NCBI GenBank assembly: GCA_947174375.1
Contig: CAMWIS010000003.1
Coordinates: 1 to 32,579 of the forward strand
Source: an uncultured Bacteroidales bacterium
GTDB taxonomy: Bacteria; Bacteroidota; Bacteroidia; Bacteroidales; P3
DNA length: 32,579 nucleotides
Direction: 5' to 3'
The first letter of the stretch is position 1. Every line of letters begins with the position of its first letter. The notes under the pieces were generated by a model that was not told the origin of the DNA, ran no database searches, and saw nothing but the letters and a program-made list of their open reading frames with translations. The position numbers were made by a program, and so were the translations under genes. Shown piece by piece: positions 28,468-32,579 of this stretch.

Positions 28468-28499
28468 GTTGCCTTTATCCGAAATTTTACCTAAATTTG
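28468..28499 (+). promoter_or_regulatory. Predicted Bacteroidota promoter for the small membrane protein-DUF3822-rsmD genes
   Basis: GTTG (28468-28471), 20 nt, then TAAATTTG (28492-28499), a full match to TAnnTTTG. Transcription would begin near 28506, giving a leader of about 38 nt that is A-rich before the ATG at 28544. The layout (xTTG, N20, TAAATTTG) is the same as the V-ATPase operon promoter. Confidence 0.65.
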
Positions 28500-28543
28500 C
28501 ACCGCTTTGCAAAAAGCCATAGAAAACGTTAATCGAAAACATC

Positions 28544-29179
28544 ATGAACAAGCAACTCAGAATCGTCCTGCAAATCGCCTTGGGCATCATCGCCGTGGTA
28601 TTGGCCCTTTTCATCTACCGGGGTATCATGAAACCGGTGCGTTTCAACCAGGAAAAAGACCAGCGTGCCGCCGTGGTCGTACAACGTCTCAAAGACATCC
28701 GTACGGTACAGGAAGCCTATAAGAAGGCCTATGGCCATTTCATCAGCGATATCGACAGCATCGTCCTGTTCCTGCAAGACGGTGAGTTGCCCTACACGCG
28801 CATGATCGGTACGGTGCCCGACTCCTTGACCGAAGAAGAGGCCATCAAGCTCAAGATCGTTTCGCGTGAGACGTTTACCGAAAACGCCTACAACGTTTTG
28901 TTCCCGAACGAAACCGACAAGGCCGGCCACCTGGCGCGTCTGGCTTATGTGCCCTATACGCAGCAGACGGAAAAAATCGACCTGCAGGCCGGTTTCATCG
29001 AAAAGAACGGCTACCACGTGCCGGTTTTCGAAGCCAAGGTGCCTTTCGAACTGTTCCTGAACGGCATGGATGAACAGCTCATCCGCAACACGGTTTCCCA
29101 AGCCAACGACTTGAACCGCTATCCGGGCGTCAAGGTCGGCAGCATGGAAGAAGCCATCACCGACGGTAACTGGGAATAA
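28544..29179 (+). CDS. Membrane-anchored protein of unknown function
   Basis: A 211-residue protein with one N-terminal membrane helix (about 7-25) followed by a mostly polar domain. I recognise no named family with certainty. The layout (short Lys/Arg start, one helix, then RAAVVVQRLKDIRTVQEAYK at about 42-61, a long amphipathic helix) recalls type II pseudopilins, but there is no prepilin-peptidase site with a Gly before and a Glu five residues into the helix, so I do not call it one. It is followed 3 nt later by the DUF3822 gene, and the two probably share the promoter at 28468-28499. The GC content here is a little lower than in the gene before it. Confidence 0.8.
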   Translation: MNKQLRIVLQIALGIIAVVLALFIYRGIMKPVRFNQEKDQRAAVVVQRLKDIRTVQEAYKKAYGHFISDIDSIVLFLQDGELPYTRMIGTVPDSLTEEEAIKLKIVSRETFTENAYNVLFPNETDKAGHLARLAYVPYTQQTEKIDLQAGFIEKNGYHVPVFEAKVPFELFLNGMDEQLIRNTVSQANDLNRYPGVKVGSMEEAITDGNWE

Positions 29180-29182
29180 ACG

Positions 29183-30055
29183 ATGGCATGGTTCTGCACC
29201 CAAAGGTGCATCAGCCCGCAATTACAGCAATACCGCGAGTCGGAACTGAGCCTGCGCCTGTTGTTGCGCAAGGGTGAAGTCCTGTTTTCCGTACAGGCCG
29301 ACGATTTGCGCGTTCTTTGTACCGGTATTTACGTTTATCAAGACGATGGTCTGCATACCGCGCCGTCCGCTACCGACGATTCGCCGCAGCGGGCGGCCGC
29401 TTTGTTTAAGCAGCGGCTCTCCGAGCTGAGCCAGGCCGAAGTGTTGCTGAACCCCGACTGGCATTACCGCTGTGTGGAATATACGGTGGCCGACGAAGCC
29501 GCCCTGTTGATGCCGGCCGAATACGGCCTGACGCCCGACGCCACGACCGTTTTGCACACGCTCTATCCGATACCGGCCCAAAGCGAGGAAATCAAGGTAG
29601 AGAAATTCAAGCAACGGCGGATGCATTGCCATATCGTGACGGGCTTCCCCGAATTCTATATCCCGGCGGTGACCTCCCTCTACCCTAAGGCCGAACACAA
29701 AAGCGTCTATCTGCGCCTGGCCGAACGTTTCTTTACGACCGACGACCTGCCCAAACGCTTTCCGAACCATGTGCTGCTCTGCCTGCGGCCGCCCTATTTC
29801 GACCTTTGGCTCAAAGGGCCGGAAGGCCTGCTGTTGGCCAACCGCTACCCCTATCACAACTTCGACAACCTGCTCTATTACCTGCTCTACGCGCTCAACA
29901 AACACAAGATAGACGCGGGCAACACGTTCCTGTTGGCCTGCGGGGCGGCCCGCGCCGAACAAATCGGCGAGCGGCTCGACGCCCATGTCGGCAGCTGGGC
30001 TTACCCGCCCTTCGAAAGCCATACGCTCTGCCTGCCGGCCATCTACAAAGCCTGA
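29183..30055 (+). CDS. DUF3822 family protein
   Basis: A 290-residue soluble protein. The order of parts (SELSLRLLLRKGEVLFSV near the start, ELLxP-like middle with a HCHIVTGF-type strand, CLRPPYFDLWL at about 199-209, and NLLYYLLYALNKHKID at about 231-246) fits DUF3822, a Bacteroidota family that is commonly found directly ahead of rsmD, as here (7 nt gap). Members have an actin/ASKHA-like look, but no function is established. It is read from the same unit as the small membrane protein before it. Confidence 0.8.
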   Translation: MAWFCTQRCISPQLQQYRESELSLRLLLRKGEVLFSVQADDLRVLCTGIYVYQDDGLHTAPSATDDSPQRAAALFKQRLSELSQAEVLLNPDWHYRCVEYTVADEAALLMPAEYGLTPDATTVLHTLYPIPAQSEEIKVEKFKQRRMHCHIVTGFPEFYIPAVTSLYPKAEHKSVYLRLAERFFTTDDLPKRFPNHVLLCLRPPYFDLWLKGPEGLLLANRYPYHNFDNLLYYLLYALNKHKIDAGNTFLLACGAARAEQIGERLDAHVGSWAYPPFESHTLCLPAIYKA

Positions 30056-30062
30056 CACCGAT

Positions 30063-30611
30063 ATGCGCATCATCAGCGGTCTTTATAAGGGACGACGGTT
30101 CCAAGCCCCCGACCGGTTGCCGGTACGGCCTACGACCGACATGGCCAAGGAAAGCCTGTTCAATATCCTCAACAGCCTGATGGCTTTGGAAGACCTGCAC
30201 GTGCTGGACTTATGCGCCGGCATCGGCAGCATCTCGTTTGAATTCTATTCGCGGGGCGCGGCCGAAGTGCTGGCCGTGGACCAATACGGGCCGTGCGTGG
30301 ATTTTATCCGGCAGCAGGCCGCCTCCTGGCAGATGGAAAACCTGCGCGTCTTGCGGCAGGATGTCTGCGATTTTCTGCGCAAGGCCGTCGGCGGCGCGCC
30401 CCGTTTCGACCTCATTTTCGCCGACCCGCCCTACGACGCGCCCTTTCTCGAAACCCTGCCGGCACTCGTCGCGGCCTCCGGCCTGCTCAAACCCGGCGGC
30501 CGGTTCATCCTGGAACACGGCAAGGCGCACGACTTTACGCAACGCCCCGACTTTGAGCAAGAGCGGCGCTACGGCAAAGTCCATTTCAGTTTTTTCCAAA
30601 AGGCGGAATAA
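30063..30611 (+). CDS. rsmD: 16S rRNA (guanine966-N2)-methyltransferase RsmD
   Basis: A 182-residue SAM-dependent methyltransferase that modifies G966 of 16S rRNA. It begins with the family start MRIISGLYKGRRF and PVRPTTDMAKESLFNIL, has the SAM-binding LDLCAGIGSISFEF at 48-61, and the catalytic DPPY at 121-124. I chose the ATG at 30063, because the family start falls exactly there; the open frame extends further upstream into DUF3822 but that part is not RsmD-like. It ends 9 nt before the end of the convergent gene on the minus strand; no clear terminator hairpin is visible between them. Confidence 0.95.
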   Translation: MRIISGLYKGRRFQAPDRLPVRPTTDMAKESLFNILNSLMALEDLHVLDLCAGIGSISFEFYSRGAAEVLAVDQYGPCVDFIRQQAASWQMENLRVLRQDVCDFLRKAVGGAPRFDLIFADPPYDAPFLETLPALVAASGLLKPGGRFILEHGKAHDFTQRPDFEQERRYGKVHFSFFQKAE

Positions 30612-30620
30612 AGTCTCCGT

Positions 30621-31778
30621 TTAGAATCCCCCCAACAGTCCGACGAGGCCGATCAGAATGGCCACGAGGCTCTTGATGCCCTTGAGCAAGACGAATTGGC
30701 GGCGCGACTCCGACAGCAGCACGAGCGACGTATGCCCGTCCTGCACGAACGCGTTGACGAGCAGGACGCTCAACGGCACCACCGAGGCCGCATAGAGTTT
30801 GACGAACAGGAAATGCGGGCCGGAATACGGAATCCAGCCGATGCCGAGCGCGAGCAGCATCCAGAACAGCGGCCGCATCCAAAAGCCGTCCGCCTGTCCG
30901 GACGCCGGCACGAAGGTTTCCCAACACAACAGCACGTAAATCGTACCCAACGTCCACAGGAAAATCGACAGGAAGTGTTCCTTGACGACGTGTCCCCAGA
31001 TATGTTCCTTGATGAAATGCCCGTCGGCGCGGCACAGCACCGCGATGGCGGCCAGTCCGAGCAGCAGGAACAGGCCGTTTTCAAACAGCCATTCGCCCCA
31101 TCCTTCGCCATGCGCGTGCCCTTCGTGCGCGTGTGCCGCGCCGCAGGCGGCGTGCCAACACGGCAAATCGACGAGCAGGCCGACGGTGTACCACAGCAAG
31201 ACCGCCAGCAACAAGAGCCGGATGCCGAGCGTCAGGTAACGGTATCGGGCCGGTTGCGAGGGCGCCGCCGTTTCGTGGGCATGGTGATGATGGTGGTGAT
31301 GACCGTGCGCCGGCACGCGGTCTTCCGCATGGGTCTGCAAATGGTCGTGCGAGCGGGTCTTCCATTGACGCAAGGCCGGGATGCGGTTGGCCAACAGGCC
31401 CAAGCCGATGCCCGCGGCCGTCAGCCCGAGGCTGATTTCAAACGTCAGACCCGGCATCATGCCCCACATCCGGAACGCATCGTCGCCGAGGGCCGTGACC
31501 GAGGCCGCCAGCACCGCGCCGAAGCGCCAAAAGCCGTGCGTATAGAAGCTGACGGCCGCGAAGCCGCCCACACAGCCCGGAATCCAGCCCAACAGCGCCC
31601 CCATGCAGACCGACTGCCAGCCGCTGCGCCCCTCCGCCCGCATCTGCCAACGCGTGGCGGGCCGCTTGATGGCGACATACTCCATGAGCGTCATGATCAT
31701 CAAGACGAAACACGACAACTGCATGGCTTCTCCCAACGGCTCCAAGCCCCATGTATCCCAATTCAACTGCATCTCCAT
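30621..31778 (-). CDS. Putative 10-TM heavy-metal (manganese-type) exporter, ArsP_2 family
   Basis: A 385-residue membrane protein with about ten hydrophobic segments. The first block GCVGGFAAVSFYTHGFW (68-84) followed by GAVLAASVTALGDDAFRM (87-104) is the mark of the ArsP_2 family, annotated as putative manganese or heavy-metal exporters; the second half repeats a similar pattern. Two histidine-rich loops stand out: 143-168 with a run of eight histidines, and HAHEGHAHGE near 220-229; these are probably metal-binding. The start is ATG 31778 or the ATG two codons later. It lies 6 nt after truA in the same direction. The metal is not determined by sequence. Confidence 0.82.
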   Translation of the reverse strand: MEMQLNWDTWGLEPLGEAMQLSCFVLMIMTLMEYVAIKRPATRWQMRAEGRSGWQSVCMGALLGWIPGCVGGFAAVSFYTHGFWRFGAVLAASVTALGDDAFRMWGMMPGLTFEISLGLTAAGIGLGLLANRIPALRQWKTRSHDHLQTHAEDRVPAHGHHHHHHHAHETAAPSQPARYRYLTLGIRLLLLAVLLWYTVGLLVDLPCWHAACGAAHAHEGHAHGEGWGEWLFENGLFLLLGLAAIAVLCRADGHFIKEHIWGHVVKEHFLSIFLWTLGTIYVLLCWETFVPASGQADGFWMRPLFWMLLALGIGWIPYSGPHFLFVKLYAASVVPLSVLLVNAFVQDGHTSLVLLSESRRQFVLLKGIKSLVAILIGLVGLLGGF

Positions 31779-31784
31779 TCAAAT

Positions 31785-32579
31785 TTACCACGCCGGATAA
31801 CGCACCTCCTGCAAGAACAGTGCGTGTCCTGGCACCGATTCCCCCGCTTGGCAACGGTCGCGGCCGTCCAAAATGGCCGGCACGTCCGCCACGGCGAAAC
31901 GGCCCTGCCCCACGGCCAAGAGCGTGCCCACCATCGCGCGCACCATATTGCGCAGGAAACGGTCGGCCGAGAACACGAAGCAATAGCGGCCGTCGCCCAA
32001 ATCCCGTATCTCGGCCCGCCGCAGGTCGCAGATATGCGAGCTGTCCGCGCCGTGCAGCTTCTCGAACGCGCTGAAATCGCGCCGCCCCACAAGTAAGGCC
32101 GCGGCCGCGCGCATGGCGTCCATATCCACCGCTTGCCGCACGAAATAACTGCCCTCCGCGATAAACGGGTTTTTAATCACGTGAATATAATAATGGTAAG
32201 TCCGCTCCACGGCCGAAAAACGCGCATGGCAATCCAAGGGCACCTCGAACAGCCGGTAGAGGGCGATGTCGGCCCCCACCAAGGCATTCAGCTGATAGAC
32301 CCAATGCGCGTAAACGTTCGTCAAATCCTTACCCGCCGCCTTTTCGCCACGCGCGACCGCGGCCGCCCATACGTCTTCCTCCAAATCGAAATGCGCATAG
32401 TACGAAACGGCGTGCACGCCCGTGTCGGTCCGCCCCGCGCCGGTCAGCCGCAAGGAGGCCTTGAACAATACGCCCAGCGCCCGTTCCACCGTCCCCTGCA
32501 CGCTCGGCACGCCGGGTTGCACCTGCCAGCCGCAGAACGAGCGGCCGTTATACGCCATATGTAGGAAAAACCGTCTCAA
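31785..32579 (-). CDS. truA: tRNA pseudouridine synthase A (start at or beyond window edge)
   Basis: Makes pseudouridine at positions 38-40 of tRNA anticodon arms. The visible 264 residues have the start-like MAYNGRSFCGWQVQPGVPSVQ region (in two parts: MAYNGRSFCGWQ and VQPGVPSVQ), the catalytic aspartate in GAGRTDTGVHA (D52 in visible numbering), and the RNFLRNMVR-type segment as DRFLRNMVRAMVGTLL. The last visible codon at 32579 is TTG. TruA proteins begin only a few residues before this point, so the true start is probably just past the edge; if the TTG is used, the gene is complete. It is read together with the metal exporter gene 6 nt downstream. Confidence 0.93.
   Translation of the reverse strand: MRRFFLHMAYNGRSFCGWQVQPGVPSVQGTVERALGVLFKASLRLTGAGRTDTGVHAVSYYAHFDLEEDVWAAAVARGEKAAGKDLTNVYAHWVYQLNALVGADIALYRLFEVPLDCHARFSAVERTYHYYIHVIKNPFIAEGSYFVRQAVDMDAMRAAAALLVGRRDFSAFEKLHGADSSHICDLRRAEIRDLGDGRYCFVFSADRFLRNMVRAMVGTLLAVGQGRFAVADVPAILDGRDRCQAGESVPGHALFLQEVRYPAW

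Noticed and set aside
29985-30062. Upstream extension of rsmD
   Set aside because: RsmD proteins begin at the MRIISG segment; the upstream part is the other frame of DUF3822.
30696-32096. A 466-residue plus-strand frame opposite the metal exporter and truA
   Set aside because: Crosses two well-supported minus-strand genes and has a His/Gln/Arg-rich translation without motifs.

Overview
The window looks like a piece of a Bacteroidales (Bacteroidota) chromosome. The evidence is a chlamydia/spirochaete-style V-type ATPase operon with a DUF2764 gene, a type IX secretion plug-family gene, a phosphotransferase-RapZ C-terminal fusion, a DUF3822-rsmD pair, and promoter-like sites with the Bacteroidota -7 element TAnnTTTG. 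I cannot name a genus. No rRNA, tRNA, CRISPR array or insertion sequence was seen, and no gene-free stretch exceeds 170 bases.

Layout. (1) Positions 1-15147, all minus strand, hold a compact secondary-metabolite island. In transcription order it encodes a MATE exporter fused to an RsbW-like ATPase/kinase domain, a 2973-aa nonribosomal peptide synthetase (A-T-C-A-T-C-A-T-R), a PaaK-like adenylate-forming enzyme, a membrane sensor-SpoIIE phosphatase-RsbW-like protein, a STAS anti-sigma-antagonist-like protein, and an Sfp-type phosphopantetheinyl transferase cut by the window edge. (2) Positions 15178-16581 encode an O-antigen-ligase/polymerase-like membrane protein. (3) Positions 16565-24188, minus strand, hold the V-ATPase genes in the order E, DUF2764, A, B, D, I, K. 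(4) From a divergent promoter region at about 24.2 kb, plus-strand genes encode an SpmA-SpmB fusion, a T9SS plug-like protein, a phosphotransferase-RapZ_C fusion and, behind a second promoter, a small membrane-anchored protein, a DUF3822 protein and RsmD. (5) On the minus strand at the right end, truA (its start is cut or just at the edge) is followed by a His-rich putative metal exporter.

How the island may work (inference). The phosphopantetheinyl transferase primes the three carrier domains. The first adenylation domain lacks the aspartate that holds an alpha-amino group, so it may load a non-amino acid. Modules 2 and 3 add two amino acids. The terminal reductase releases an aldehyde or alcohol, so an N-acyl-dipeptide aldehyde is a reasonable first guess. 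The MATE domain would export it. Two RsbW-like domains, one on the exporter and one on a membrane phosphatase with an extracytoplasmic sensor, together with one STAS protein, make an apparently complete partner-switching circuit. No sigma factor is visible in the window. Hand counts on sampled lines put the island near 49% GC and the rest near 65%, with the change at about 15.18 kb, which fits horizontal acquisition.

The most interesting parts are this NRPS plus partner-switching unit, the exporter-kinase fusion, the unusual first adenylation domain, and a V-ATPase rotor subunit carrying the full sodium-ligand set at the same spacing as Enterococcus hirae NtpK.
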